DNA of 46,501 bases from JBAZZQ01 sp041658725 (GTDB lineage: Bacteria > Planctomycetota > Phycisphaerae > JAAYCJ01): contig JBAZZQ010000030.1 of assembly GCA_041658725.1 (NCBI GenBank), forward strand, positions 1 through 46,501. Reading direction: 5' to 3'. The notes beneath the pieces are model-generated. The model ran no database searches, was not told the origin of the DNA, and saw only the letters and a list, made by a program, of their open reading frames with translations. Positions 24,140 through 32,015 of this stretch are shown in pieces. How positions within the stretch are numbered: the stretch's first letter is position 1; each line of letters starts with the position of its first letter. The position numbers and the translations under genes are program-made.

Positions 24140-24617
24140 GACTCTTTATCATTTCACTCGACGAGTGATCTTTCGGATCACCCACAATTGCAATCTTTCC
24201 CCCGTAACCAAGCACCGTTTCTCGCTCCGGCACGTTTTCATAAGTATAATCGGTTCCCTTGGCATGTACGTCTGGTTTCAAAAGTAAAATGAGTTCCTCG
24301 CATTTATTCGCGTCGAAACTCGTCACCAGGTCCACGCATTCAAAACCGGAGATAATTTCCATCCGTTCCGGCAAGGGCATCAGCGGTCGGCCTTTGCCTT
24401 TAAGTTGTTCAATCGCCCGGTCCGAATTGAGGGCGACGACAAGAACATCGCCCTCCCTCGCCGCTCCCTGCAAATATCGAATATGCCCGACATGGAGCAA
24501 ATCGAAACAGCCGTTGGCAAAAACGATTCTTTTCCCCGCCTGCCTCAGCGACTGAACCAGTTTCAATAATTGTTGATGATCCTGAACGATTTTTAGTTCA
24601 CTGGGCGATATGCTCAT
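24129..24617 (-). CDS. hldE (C-terminal part, rfaE2): D-glycero-beta-D-manno-heptose 1-phosphate adenylyltransferase
   Basis: A nucleotidyltransferase of 162 aa making ADP-heptose precursor from heptose 1-phosphate and ATP. FANGCFDLLHVGHIRYL near residue 33 carries the HxGH motif, and the C-terminal ISGFECVDLV and SSSEMIKSL segments match RfaE2/HldE-C. In E. coli this domain is fused to the kinase. Here it is a separate gene overlapping the kinase gene by 20 bases. That overlap makes translational coupling likely. Confidence 0.92.
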   Translation of the reverse strand: MSISPSELKIVQDHQQLLKLVQSLRQAGKRIVFANGCFDLLHVGHIRYLQGAAREGDVLVVALNSDRAIEQLKGKGRPLMPLPERMEIISGFECVDLVTSFDANKCEELILLLKPDVHAKGTDYTYENVPERETVLGYGGKIAIVGDPKDHSSSEMIKSLGK

Positions 24618-25611
24618 CGATTACTTTCAATAATTCCTTCGGATAACAGCAGGCACAGCCGTATTTCATAACGACCACCGACCCCGCGCAGTTGGCCAGG
24701 GTGGCCGCCTGGTAAAAATCCGCCCCCGCCGACAGCGACAAAAGCAGCGTCGCTCCCGCCGTATCACCCGCTCCGGTCAAATCGAGAATCTGATCAGAAC
24801 CGATGGCAGGGACGAAACGATATTTTTTTTGACTCTCGTAAACCAGCATTCCCTGGTTGCCGAGCGTCACAATGATCGCTCCGGTCCGCACACGCTTCTT
24901 TAACGTATCCGCCGCCTTGAGCAGTCCATCGCGAGTATTGGCGGTTACTCCCGCCGCTTCCAGGGCTTCCTGCTCGTTGGGTTTGATTGCGGTCAATTTC
25001 GCAAACCGATGGATTTGATACCGGGAATCCGCCAGCACGGGTTTTTGGCGGGCGACTGATTGCATGATTTCGATGATGTCCTTGTTGATCAGGTGATAAC
25101 CGTAATCGCTGATAATCCATCCATCCACGTGCCGATCCAGCGAAAGCAATTGCCGGACGATTTTCTTCATCGTGGTCGCAGAAGGGGGTTTACAAGGCTC
25201 ACGATCCACCCGCAAAACCTGCTGAGCCAGGGTATGCTTGGCCCCGGCTAGGATTCGCGTTTTGCTCACCGTTCCATAATTCAGATCGGAAATAACGGGC
25301 TGAATATTGATCCCACGCGACTTTAATTCGGCTTTAAGACCCTCCCCAGCCTGATCCTGCCCCGTAACTCCGACCACGTCCACTTTCGCCCCCAGGGCAG
25401 CCAAATTGCACGCCACGTTGGCAGCCCCGCCGGGAACCAGCTCTTCTTTTTCCGCACGCACGATTAGAACGGGCGCTTCACGACTCACGCGTTCCGTAAT
25501 CCCGGTAAGATACGTATCAGCCAGTAAATCACCGACAATTCCGATCCGCTGACCGCTAAACCGATGGACCCATTTTTTCAGTTGTTCCCGATTTGACATT
25601 TCTTTTCTCAT
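24598..25611 (-). CDS. hldE (N-terminal part, rfaE1): D-glycero-beta-D-manno-heptose-7-phosphate kinase
   Basis: A PfkB/ribokinase-fold kinase of 337 aa that phosphorylates heptose 7-phosphate at C1. GIVGDLLADTYLTG near residue 25, VPGGAANVACNLAALGA near 58 and the anion-hole DLTGAGDTAGATLLL near 280 are typical of RfaE1. The start could be ATG 25611 or the in-frame ATG 25599; neither has a strong Shine-Dalgarno sequence. It begins 3 bases after the waaF stop. The product passes to the next gene, the adenylyltransferase. Confidence 0.93.
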   Translation of the reverse strand: MRKEMSNREQLKKWVHRFSGQRIGIVGDLLADTYLTGITERVSREAPVLIVRAEKEELVPGGAANVACNLAALGAKVDVVGVTGQDQAGEGLKAELKSRGINIQPVISDLNYGTVSKTRILAGAKHTLAQQVLRVDREPCKPPSATTMKKIVRQLLSLDRHVDGWIISDYGYHLINKDIIEIMQSVARQKPVLADSRYQIHRFAKLTAIKPNEQEALEAAGVTANTRDGLLKAADTLKKRVRTGAIIVTLGNQGMLVYESQKKYRFVPAIGSDQILDLTGAGDTAGATLLLSLSAGADFYQAATLANCAGSVVVMKYGCACCYPKELLKVIDEHIAQ

Positions 25612-25614
25612 ATC

Positions 25615-26694
25615 TTAAAGAGGCACGACCGTAAGGGAGTGTTCTTCTTTTTCCAAAAGCAATTCATCCACCTGCTGCGTAACGCGATCAGGTTTCAAAT
25701 CGGCCATGCACCGATGATGTTTTTCCGGACATGCTCGTTTCATGCAAGGTCCGCAATCAACTTCATTTCGAACCTGCCGCTCGCGCACATATAGTGTTTC
25801 CGACCACCGAGGGTCCGTCGGACCGAAAATGGTCACCACGGGAATATTAAACGCCGCCGCGAAATGCCGCGGCCCAGTATCGTTGGTAACCAGAATCTTA
25901 CTCCTCCGAATCAACGCCTTGAGCGTTCCCAACTTCGCCACCGGGTCGATCAGGGCAATCCCGCGGCCAGACATTTTCTCCACCACGGATTTTGCGATCT
26001 GAACCTCCCGCGGCCCGCACACCACCAGAACCTGCAATTTATATCGCTCGGCCAGATGGTCGCCCACCCGTGCGAAATATTCCGCAGGCCAGCATTTCGC
26101 CGGACCATACGATGCCCCTGGATTGATCAGCGCGTAATCGCTTTGCGTTTTCAGACCATGGCGAAGCAGCAGACCATCCACCTCGGATTCACATTCTGGT
26201 TTGGTGAAAAGCTCCAAATGATAATTATCCGTTGGACATCCAAGATAATCAGCCACGCTCAAATAATATTTTAACGCCGAAATCGGCAAAAATCGTCCGT
26301 TATATCGGTCGGGCAAAAGTTTGTCGGTCAGCATTACCCCTCGCCCATCGCGGTCATACCCCACCCGCCGAGGAATTTTCCCCAGCGAACAAGTCAGCGC
26401 CGATCTAAACGAATTAGCCAGCAAAACCGCCAGATCAAAATTTTCCGTCCGCAGTTGCCTAAGAAGTTTCATCGCCGTCTGCGTTTGGAATCCCTTCCGC
26501 GTCCCCGGCCAATACACCAATTCATCATACCAGCGGCATCCGCTAAAGAGTTCTGAAAGATACGGCTTGATCAGGTAGCTAATTTTGCTGTTCGGAAAAC
26601 CGTTTCGAATCGCCCGAAGAGCCGGGGTCGCCAACACCGCGTCACCCACCCAATTAGGCAAAACCACCAAAAGCTTTTCCGCCGATATTACCAT
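25615..26694 (-). CDS. waaF: Lipopolysaccharide heptosyltransferase (WaaF type)
   Basis: A GT9 enzyme of 359 aa transferring heptose from ADP-heptose to the LPS inner core. LVVLPNWVGDAVLATPALRA at residues 9-28 is the acceptor-domain signature. YALINPGASYGPAKCWPAEYFARV near 195 and LVTNDTGPRHFAAAFNIPVV near 270 form the ADP-heptose site. Late cysteines (CGPCMKRACPEKHHRCM) match WaaF. It is the first gene of the LPS core operon. The last eight residues (HSLTVVPL) and the TAA are encoded by a dispersed repeat that also occurs at 44185. Confidence 0.92.
   Translation of the reverse strand: MVISAEKLLVVLPNWVGDAVLATPALRAIRNGFPNSKISYLIKPYLSELFSGCRWYDELVYWPGTRKGFQTQTAMKLLRQLRTENFDLAVLLANSFRSALTCSLGKIPRRVGYDRDGRGVMLTDKLLPDRYNGRFLPISALKYYLSVADYLGCPTDNYHLELFTKPECESEVDGLLLRHGLKTQSDYALINPGASYGPAKCWPAEYFARVGDHLAERYKLQVLVVCGPREVQIAKSVVEKMSGRGIALIDPVAKLGTLKALIRRSKILVTNDTGPRHFAAAFNIPVVTIFGPTDPRWSETLYVRERQVRNEVDCGPCMKRACPEKHHRCMADLKPDRVTQQVDELLLEKEEHSLTVVPL
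25617..25641. repeat. CGACCGT-type dispersed repeat at the waaF 3' end
   Basis: The 25 bases here are identical to 44185-44209. The core is GGCACGACCGTAAGGGAGTG. It contains the last base of the waaF stop region and its eight final codons. Variants occur at 15279 and, in part, within the repeat at 10379. Confidence 0.8.
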
Positions 26695-26715
26695 GTGAAG
26701 ATACTCAACATAAAA

Positions 26716-26721
26716 ATTGTA
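26716..26721 (-). promoter_or_regulatory. Putative extended -10 of the LPS core operon
   Basis: TGGTACAAT on the minus strand, an extended -10 (TGn plus TACAAT), 22 bases before the waaF ATG. No clear -35 is visible. The rest of the 219-base gap to 26913 shows nothing further. Confidence 0.35.
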
Positions 26722-26913
26722 CCATGAAAATCAAAAATATCATTCTAAAACGCCTCATTTGCAATGTCTAAGAAAAAGTGTGTGACTAAAAAATCCGTGG
26801 CTGAGTAATTTTCGCGAGGCAATGCAGCGGCAAAGGGCTATTGAAAAAAAAGGGGGGGTTGATACCTGGCCGTAAATTGGGTACGATATACCAAGCTCAT
26901 GAAGGTGAATAAG

Positions 26914-27441
26914 ATGACCATTGTTTTTCATTGCGAACATTGCGGCAAAAAAGTATCCGCCCCGGATGAGGCAGGGGGAAAACGCGGTAAATGTCCCCGA
27001 TGCAATCAGCATGTGTTTGTTCCTTTGCCAAAAGATCAGGCGGACGAGATCCCGTTAACCCCGGTGGACCTGGCGGAGGAAGAGCGCCGAAAGAAGTTAA
27101 GGCAGGAAGAATTGAAATTGCTGCAACACCTGCAGGAAGATCAGGAGGCTCCCGGTACGCCCTCGAAAGACCAGGCCCACCCCCAGGGCAATTCATACGA
27201 ATTTGCCAAGACGGAGGGACTGACGGATATGGTTCAGAAATATTTGGTGCACATGTCCAGGGGAGAATTGGAGGATGCCGAGGCACTGAGCAAAAGAATC
27301 GTCGTTGGGGGAAATAAATCCCTCAAAACAGTTGAACAACTGGCAATGCAGGATTCTTTGAACCCGCAACTGGCGAAAGTGCCGCCGAACGTCCTGGCAG
27401 GATTTTTCAAACGATTATTGGCGCAGTTTCCAAAACAATAG
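26914..27441 (+). CDS. Zinc-ribbon protein of unknown function
   Basis: A 175-aa cytoplasmic protein. Residues 5-31 form a zinc ribbon: CEHCGKKVSAPDEAGGKRGK followed by CPRC. This N-terminal module is frequent in Planctomycetes proteins. A charged linker (EEERRKKLRQEELKLL) leads to a helical C-terminus with no recognised fold. I chose ATG 26914 because AAGGTG lies 7 bases upstream; ATG 26899 would add five residues. It is convergent with fabH, only 7 bases apart. It may bind nucleic acid or protein; the sequence does not tell. Confidence 0.7.
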   Translation: MTIVFHCEHCGKKVSAPDEAGGKRGKCPRCNQHVFVPLPKDQADEIPLTPVDLAEEERRKKLRQEELKLLQHLQEDQEAPGTPSKDQAHPQGNSYEFAKTEGLTDMVQKYLVHMSRGELEDAEALSKRIVVGGNKSLKTVEQLAMQDSLNPQLAKVPPNVLAGFFKRLLAQFPKQ

Positions 27442-27448
27442 TGGGGTT

Positions 27449-28438
27449 TTATATTTTTATAACCGCGGAGGCCCAGGTCAGACCGGCCCCGAAGGCGACC
27501 ATGAGGATCGTGTGACCCGGTTTGATTTTACCGGTCCTGCGGGCTTCGTCTAGGGCGATGGGGATCGACGCGGCGGAAGTGTTTCCGGTTTTGTCGATGT
27601 TGACAAAAACTTTTTCCACGGGAAAACCGCAGTGGCTGCAGGCGGAGTCGATGATCCGCTGGTTGACCTGGTGCGGGACGATCATATCGATATCATCGAC
27701 CGTCAGGTTACAACTTTTCATAGCGTCTTCGATTAAAAGCTGCATTTTGTGGACGGCGAATTTATAGACTTCGCGGCCCTGGAGTTTGATGTAATGTTCG
27801 CGGTTTTCCACCGTGGCGGCCGAGGCGGGTTTTTGAGTTCCGCCCGCCGGGATGTACAGCAAATTCCAGCCATCACCGTCGGCGGCAAGTTTGGTGTATT
27901 TTACTCCGCGATCAGAATTTTCGACGGCGGAAAGGATGATGGCCCCGGCTCCGTCACCAAAGAGAATGGCGCTGCCTCGATCTTTGTAATCGGTAACACG
28001 GGAGAGACATTCAGCCCCGATGACGAGGACATTTTTATACAGTCCGGTTTGCACAAATTGGGTTGCGGTGGTTAAAGCGTAAACAAATCCGCTGCAGGCC
28101 GCCGAGATGTCAAACGCCCCGCAGTCTTTAATTCCCAATTTGTGCTGGACGAGGCAAGCGGTCGACGGTACGGGCATATCTGGAGTAAAGGTGGAAACGA
28201 TAATCAGACCGATTTCCTGGGGAGTGATTTTGGCATCGGCAATGGCATTTTGGGCGGCTTTGGCGGCCATGTCCGACGTCGTTTCGTTGTCCGCGGCGAT
28301 TCGACGCTGTTTAATTCCCGTTCGAGTGGTTATCCATTCGTCGGTGGTATCGAGGAATTTTTCAAAATCAACATTACTCAGGACTTTTTCCGGCAGATAG
28401 CTTCCCGTTCCCGTAATCGCTGCTCCAACTTTGGACAT
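27449..28438 (-). CDS. fabH: 3-oxoacyl-ACP synthase III
   Basis: Condenses acetyl-CoA with malonyl-ACP to start fatty acid synthesis. It is 329 aa with the full triad: Cys115 in ISAACSGFVY, His256 in DMIVPHQVNQRI and Asn286 in DKTGNTSAAS. The GVKYTKLAADGDG and AFGAGLTWAS segments are typical. It follows plsX by 34 bases and is the third gene of rpmF-plsX-fabH, the standard order in many bacteria. Malonyl-CoA would come from the carboxylase of which accA at 221 is a part. Confidence 0.96.
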   Translation of the reverse strand: MSKVGAAITGTGSYLPEKVLSNVDFEKFLDTTDEWITTRTGIKQRRIAADNETTSDMAAKAAQNAIADAKITPQEIGLIIVSTFTPDMPVPSTACLVQHKLGIKDCGAFDISAACSGFVYALTTATQFVQTGLYKNVLVIGAECLSRVTDYKDRGSAILFGDGAGAIILSAVENSDRGVKYTKLAADGDGWNLLYIPAGGTQKPASAATVENREHYIKLQGREVYKFAVHKMQLLIEDAMKSCNLTVDDIDMIVPHQVNQRIIDSACSHCGFPVEKVFVNIDKTGNTSAASIPIALDEARRTGKIKPGHTILMVAFGAGLTWASAVIKI

Positions 28439-28472
28439 ATTGGCTGTTTATCCTATCCGACGGTCTCGGTGC

Positions 28473-29513
28473 TTACCCATTTTCACAGGCACACTCAGCC
28501 GTACCTTCTTGTTTTACACTGTTCAGATGTTCGACGATACGCTCATTGATATTGCTTTTGGCGAGTCGGTATGCGACCGCGATGGCATTTTTGATGGCCC
28601 GACGATTACTGGAACCATGACAGATAATACATATCCCGTCGACTCCGAGCAAAGGGGCGCCGCCATGTTCGCTATAATCGTGATTTTGCATGATCTTCTG
28701 GAGTATCGGCTCAATCGTGGGTAAAAGATTGGGATCCGTCTGGGCGACCTGCCGGATCAGCATTTTCGCCAAACCGTCTGACAACCCTTCGATCAATTTC
28801 AAAACGACGTTTCCGACAAACCCGTCGCAAATCACCACGTCCGCCTGGCCGGAAAGAATAGTTCGGCCTTCGACATATCCGACAAAATTGATTCGCGGGT
28901 CGGCCTTGATCAAAGCACGCACCTGTTTGACCAGCGGGTTGCCCTTGGCGTCTTCCTCCCCGATACTCAGCAAGGCAACCCTGGCCGGATGGGGCAAATT
29001 AAATATATGCTTGACATAGATCGAAGCCATCAAGGCATATTGATGTAAATGATGGGGTTTGGGCATAGGATTGGCTCCGACGTCGCAAAGGACCATTGGA
29101 CCCGCGAAGGAAGGTATAACCACCGCGATCCCCGGACGGTGAACTCCTTTCAGGGCACGGATCTTCATCTGGCAGGCCGCCACGCATGCCCCGGTGTTTC
29201 CGGCGCTGATGACCGCGTCGGCAAGTCCTTCCGCCGCCAGTTGAACCATTTTGCTGATGGAATTATCCTTCTTATGCCTAAGGGCATCGACGGGATTATC
29301 TCCCATGCCTATGACTTCTGAGGCATGGACGATCTGAACGCGGGAGTCGTTGTTCCATTCCGAAAGTTCCGCCAGCGATTGTCGTATGCGGTCTTCCTGA
29401 CCGATGAGAATCAGCCGATCATCGTCGGCCAGAAGCGGCAGGGCCGCAACGGCGCCGGCGACGATCTCCTGGGGCGCGTAATCTCCACCCATGGCATCAA
29501 TGGCCAATCGCAT
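28473..29513 (-). CDS. plsX: Phosphate acyltransferase
   Basis: Makes acyl-phosphate from acyl-ACP for PlsY. It is 346 aa. It opens MRLAIDAMGGDYAPQEIVAGA, the diagnostic PlsX N-terminus, and continues with SAGNTGACVA near residue 103 and VVICDGFVGNVVLKLIEG near 230. It is peripheral to the inner membrane. It starts 2 bases after the rpmF stop. The last 20 residues (IVEHLNSVKQEGTAE and following) extend slightly past the usual end. Confidence 0.96.
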   Translation of the reverse strand: MRLAIDAMGGDYAPQEIVAGAVAALPLLADDDRLILIGQEDRIRQSLAELSEWNNDSRVQIVHASEVIGMGDNPVDALRHKKDNSISKMVQLAAEGLADAVISAGNTGACVAACQMKIRALKGVHRPGIAVVIPSFAGPMVLCDVGANPMPKPHHLHQYALMASIYVKHIFNLPHPARVALLSIGEEDAKGNPLVKQVRALIKADPRINFVGYVEGRTILSGQADVVICDGFVGNVVLKLIEGLSDGLAKMLIRQVAQTDPNLLPTIEPILQKIMQNHDYSEHGGAPLLGVDGICIICHGSSNRRAIKNAIAVAYRLAKSNINERIVEHLNSVKQEGTAECACENG

Positions 29514-29515
29514 TC

Positions 29516-29704
29516 TCAGGACTCCTCAACCTCTTGCAGTTCAATCTTGGTCCGTGGGTTAACGTATCCGCAATTGCCGCACGCGGCATGCGGTAATCGC
29601 AGATGGCTGCAGTTCGGACATTTGGCCAGGTTTATCACCGGCAGGGCATGATGGGCCCGGCGTTTGCGCGTTCTGGCTTTCGACGTCTTTCTCGCTGGTA
29701 ACAT
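29516..29704 (-). CDS. rpmF: 50S ribosomal protein L32
   Basis: A small ribosomal protein of 62 aa. It opens MLPARKTSKARTRKRRAHHA, the basic N-terminal tail of L32, and has a zinc-binding CPNC...CGNC ribbon. I chose the ATG at 29704 since the longer frame adds a non-homologous lead; GGAG lies 11 bases upstream. It heads the rpmF-plsX-fabH operon, linking ribosome and lipid synthesis as in many bacteria. Because it keeps the four cysteines, it is the zinc-containing form. Confidence 0.95.
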   Translation of the reverse strand: MLPARKTSKARTRKRRAHHALPVINLAKCPNCSHLRLPHAACGNCGYVNPRTKIELQEVEES

Positions 29705-29745
29705 TTTTTCTATATCTCCAAATTTCCATAAAATACAAACAGTCA

Positions 29746-29774
29746 TTGATAAAATTTTTCACTCCCCGTGTCAA
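29746..29774 (-). promoter_or_regulatory. Promoter of rpmF-plsX-fabH
   Basis: On the minus strand, TTGACA (29774-29769), a 17-base spacer and TATCAA (29751-29746). The start is expected near 29739, a leader of about 35 bases. Confidence 0.65.
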
Positions 29775-29846
29775 GTAAAAACTGGACTAAATGGAAAAGG
29801 AGAAAAGTAAAGGAACCTCGTATACCCCTGTCGGGGTTATGCCGGA

Positions 29847-31097
29847 TTAGGATTTAATCGTTAAGCGGGGTTTTGCTTGAGACTCGCCAGAACGATCGCC
29901 TGCCGCACAATTCAACATCTGATCGGCAACCGTATTCCAGGTAAAATGATCCACCATCGCCCGGCGAGCACGCGTTCCGAGCTTTTGGCAAAATTCGCTA
30001 TCGCGTAAAAGGAGGTCAATCGCGCCGATCCATTCGCTCGGATCATTGGCGATTAAAAATTCTTCCTGGGGAGTAACCTCAATTCCCCCCGCCACCTCCG
30101 ACGTCGTAACCATCGGTCGACCCGCCGACATGGCCTCCAGGACCTTGTTCTGTACCCCGCAGGCCAATCGAAGAGGGGCGATGGATATCGCGGAGGTCAA
30201 AAATGGCCTAACGTCCGAAACCTCTCCGGTAACCGAAACATTTCGCAATCGAGCAAGGTTCCGAACCGCCAGGGTCGGATTTCTGCCGACAATGCACCAC
30301 TGTAATTCCGAATGCCGGTTCGTGATTGCAGGCCAAACATTTTCGGCAAACCATTTTACAGCATCCACATTCGGAAAATAATCCATCTGCCCGACAAAGA
30401 CAATTCGTTCAATGTTTTTTTGATTTTCTTCCGGTTCAAAATATTCCGTATCCACTCCGTTCGGAATGGCCAAAGTTGAAACCCCGGGGGCCACTGCCCG
30501 CAGTAATTCACATTCACGCCGGCTCACCGTCACACAGACTTCGGCTCGCTCGGCCAGTTGGCGTTCAAGGCGAGCGATTTTTTTACTCTCACGGTTAAAA
30601 GCCCATTTTTGTAATCCGTGGTGCCGCAGGCCGTACATCCGCCATTTGGCGCTGTCCACATCCACCAGGTCCACGATCAACCGCCCAACCCGCTCGTCTT
30701 TCAGCATAATCGAACCCATACTGCTGCAGACGGCCAGACACAAATCATATTTCTCGGCGGTTAAAAGCTCCTCAAACCGTTCATGGAAGCCTCTTGGGAT
30801 GAGATAGGATTCTGTCAGACTTCGACCGGTGAAAAATGCCTTCGCCGCGCACCACCATTTCGCCTTCGGCGATGAGGTTACCACTCTAACCTGTCGGGCG
30901 AGTTTTTCCACTTCCCGCAAAAACGGTTCGGGAACCGCATTTTCGGTCAATGTCAAGACATCCACGTCATGCTGTGTGGAAAGGGCTTTAAGCCAATGAT
31001 AGGACCGAATCCGGTCTCCCTTATCGGGCGGATAGGGAAACCGGTGTGTTAACAGAAGAATTCGCAATTTACTACCTTCGCCGGAATTTATCGTCAA
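29847..31097 (-). CDS. Glycosyltransferase of XrtA/PEP-CTERM exopolysaccharide type
   Basis: A GT4 glycosyltransferase of 416 aa that closely resembles the TIGR03087 group found with exosortase (XrtA) exopolysaccharide loci. It opens LRILLLTHRFPYPPDKGDRIRS. IVDLVDVDSAKWRMYG, ERIVFVGQMDYFPNVDAVKWF and GVQNKVLEAMSAGRPMVTT follow. No ATG is available near the start; a TTG at 31097 overlaps the kinase stop as TTGA, so translation is probably coupled. It is last in the capsule operon. No exosortase or PEP-CTERM substrate gene is in the window. Confidence 0.85.
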   Translation of the reverse strand: MTINSGEGSKLRILLLTHRFPYPPDKGDRIRSYHWLKALSTQHDVDVLTLTENAVPEPFLREVEKLARQVRVVTSSPKAKWWCAAKAFFTGRSLTESYLIPRGFHERFEELLTAEKYDLCLAVCSSMGSIMLKDERVGRLIVDLVDVDSAKWRMYGLRHHGLQKWAFNRESKKIARLERQLAERAEVCVTVSRRECELLRAVAPGVSTLAIPNGVDTEYFEPEENQKNIERIVFVGQMDYFPNVDAVKWFAENVWPAITNRHSELQWCIVGRNPTLAVRNLARLRNVSVTGEVSDVRPFLTSAISIAPLRLACGVQNKVLEAMSAGRPMVTTSEVAGGIEVTPQEEFLIANDPSEWIGAIDLLLRDSEFCQKLGTRARRAMVDHFTWNTVADQMLNCAAGDRSGESQAKPRLTIKS

Positions 31098-31990
31098 TTA
31101 AAAAAGTGTTTCTTCTGATGCGTCATCAACATTCCAATAAGATTGATATTGGCATTTTGCAGGGACTGGATGGCCTGGGTGACAGCTTCCCGACGTGTCT
31201 TGTTCATGCGGACCACCAACAGCGCGTCGCCCGCCTCCAATCCCGCCACTCCCGCGTCGGAATATTTATTTACCGAGGGCGTATCCAGGAGGACATAATC
31301 AAAATCCTCACGGACTTGAGCGATCAGTTTCTTTAATCCTGATCGGCCCAGCAATTCACTCGCCTGGTATCCTTCAAGATTCCCGGCGGGAATGAAAAAC
31401 AAATTCGGATACACCGTCGGTTGAATGATCTGACTTAATTCCGACTTGCCGCGCAGATAATCGGCCACCCCGGGACTTGACGGAACCTTTAGCAATTCCG
31501 CCATTTGGCTGTTACGCAGGTTAAAATCAACCACAATCGTCCGGTGATCCACGCGCTCGGCCAGGACAAATGCCAGGTTCAAACATGTCACCGTTTTGCC
31601 TTCTCCGGCCTCGGCAGAGGTCACCAGGAAGCAAAACCGCTCCTGGGCATAGCGGGCCAGCAAATTGGTCCGAAGGGATCGGTATTCTTCCGTAACCATA
31701 CCCCCACGGTCGTGATGGGCTACTAATACCTCCGAATATCCACACGGCGCCTGGATACTGCCCGACGGGGTCTGATCCTGCCAGTCTTCGTCAGGAAGGG
31801 CTTCCCGGATCAACTCCGTGACACCCGCCATATCCTGGGCAATCTGATCCAACGCGCCTTGCACCTTCTGGGCGGTTCCGGAATCTTTCTCGGTCGCATC
31901 CGAATTCTCCGCTCCCGTGTCGGACGATCCAACCGGAAAAACTGTTTCCTCGACTGAATTTTTTTTGTTCGCTTCCATTAGCTGTCCCAT
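31094..31990 (-). CDS. BY-kinase-like capsule assembly ATPase (no tyrosine tail)
   Basis: A cytoplasmic P-loop protein of the CpsD/CapB/Wzc-C bacterial tyrosine kinase family, 298 aa. Walker A is TSAEAGEGKT (124-133), A' is TIVVDFNLRN near 155 and Walker B DYVLLDTPS near 230. The first 95 residues are acidic and low in structure. It lacks the C-terminal tyrosine cluster that BY-kinases autophosphorylate (it ends HQKKHFFN), so it may act as an ATPase or phosphorylate other targets. GGAG lies 7 bases before the ATG. It follows the Wzz-like gene, its expected membrane activator, by 25 bases. Confidence 0.85.
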   Translation of the reverse strand: MGQLMEANKKNSVEETVFPVGSSDTGAENSDATEKDSGTAQKVQGALDQIAQDMAGVTELIREALPDEDWQDQTPSGSIQAPCGYSEVLVAHHDRGGMVTEEYRSLRTNLLARYAQERFCFLVTSAEAGEGKTVTCLNLAFVLAERVDHRTIVVDFNLRNSQMAELLKVPSSPGVADYLRGKSELSQIIQPTVYPNLFFIPAGNLEGYQASELLGRSGLKKLIAQVREDFDYVLLDTPSVNKYSDAGVAGLEAGDALLVVRMNKTRREAVTQAIQSLQNANINLIGMLMTHQKKHFFN

Positions 31991-32015
31991 ATTTTTACTC
32001 CTGAATGACTCGCCC

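Noticed and set aside
29821..29850. ACCCC/GGGGT hairpin beyond the capsule operon
   Set aside because: Five-bp stem without a T-run; too weak to call a terminator.
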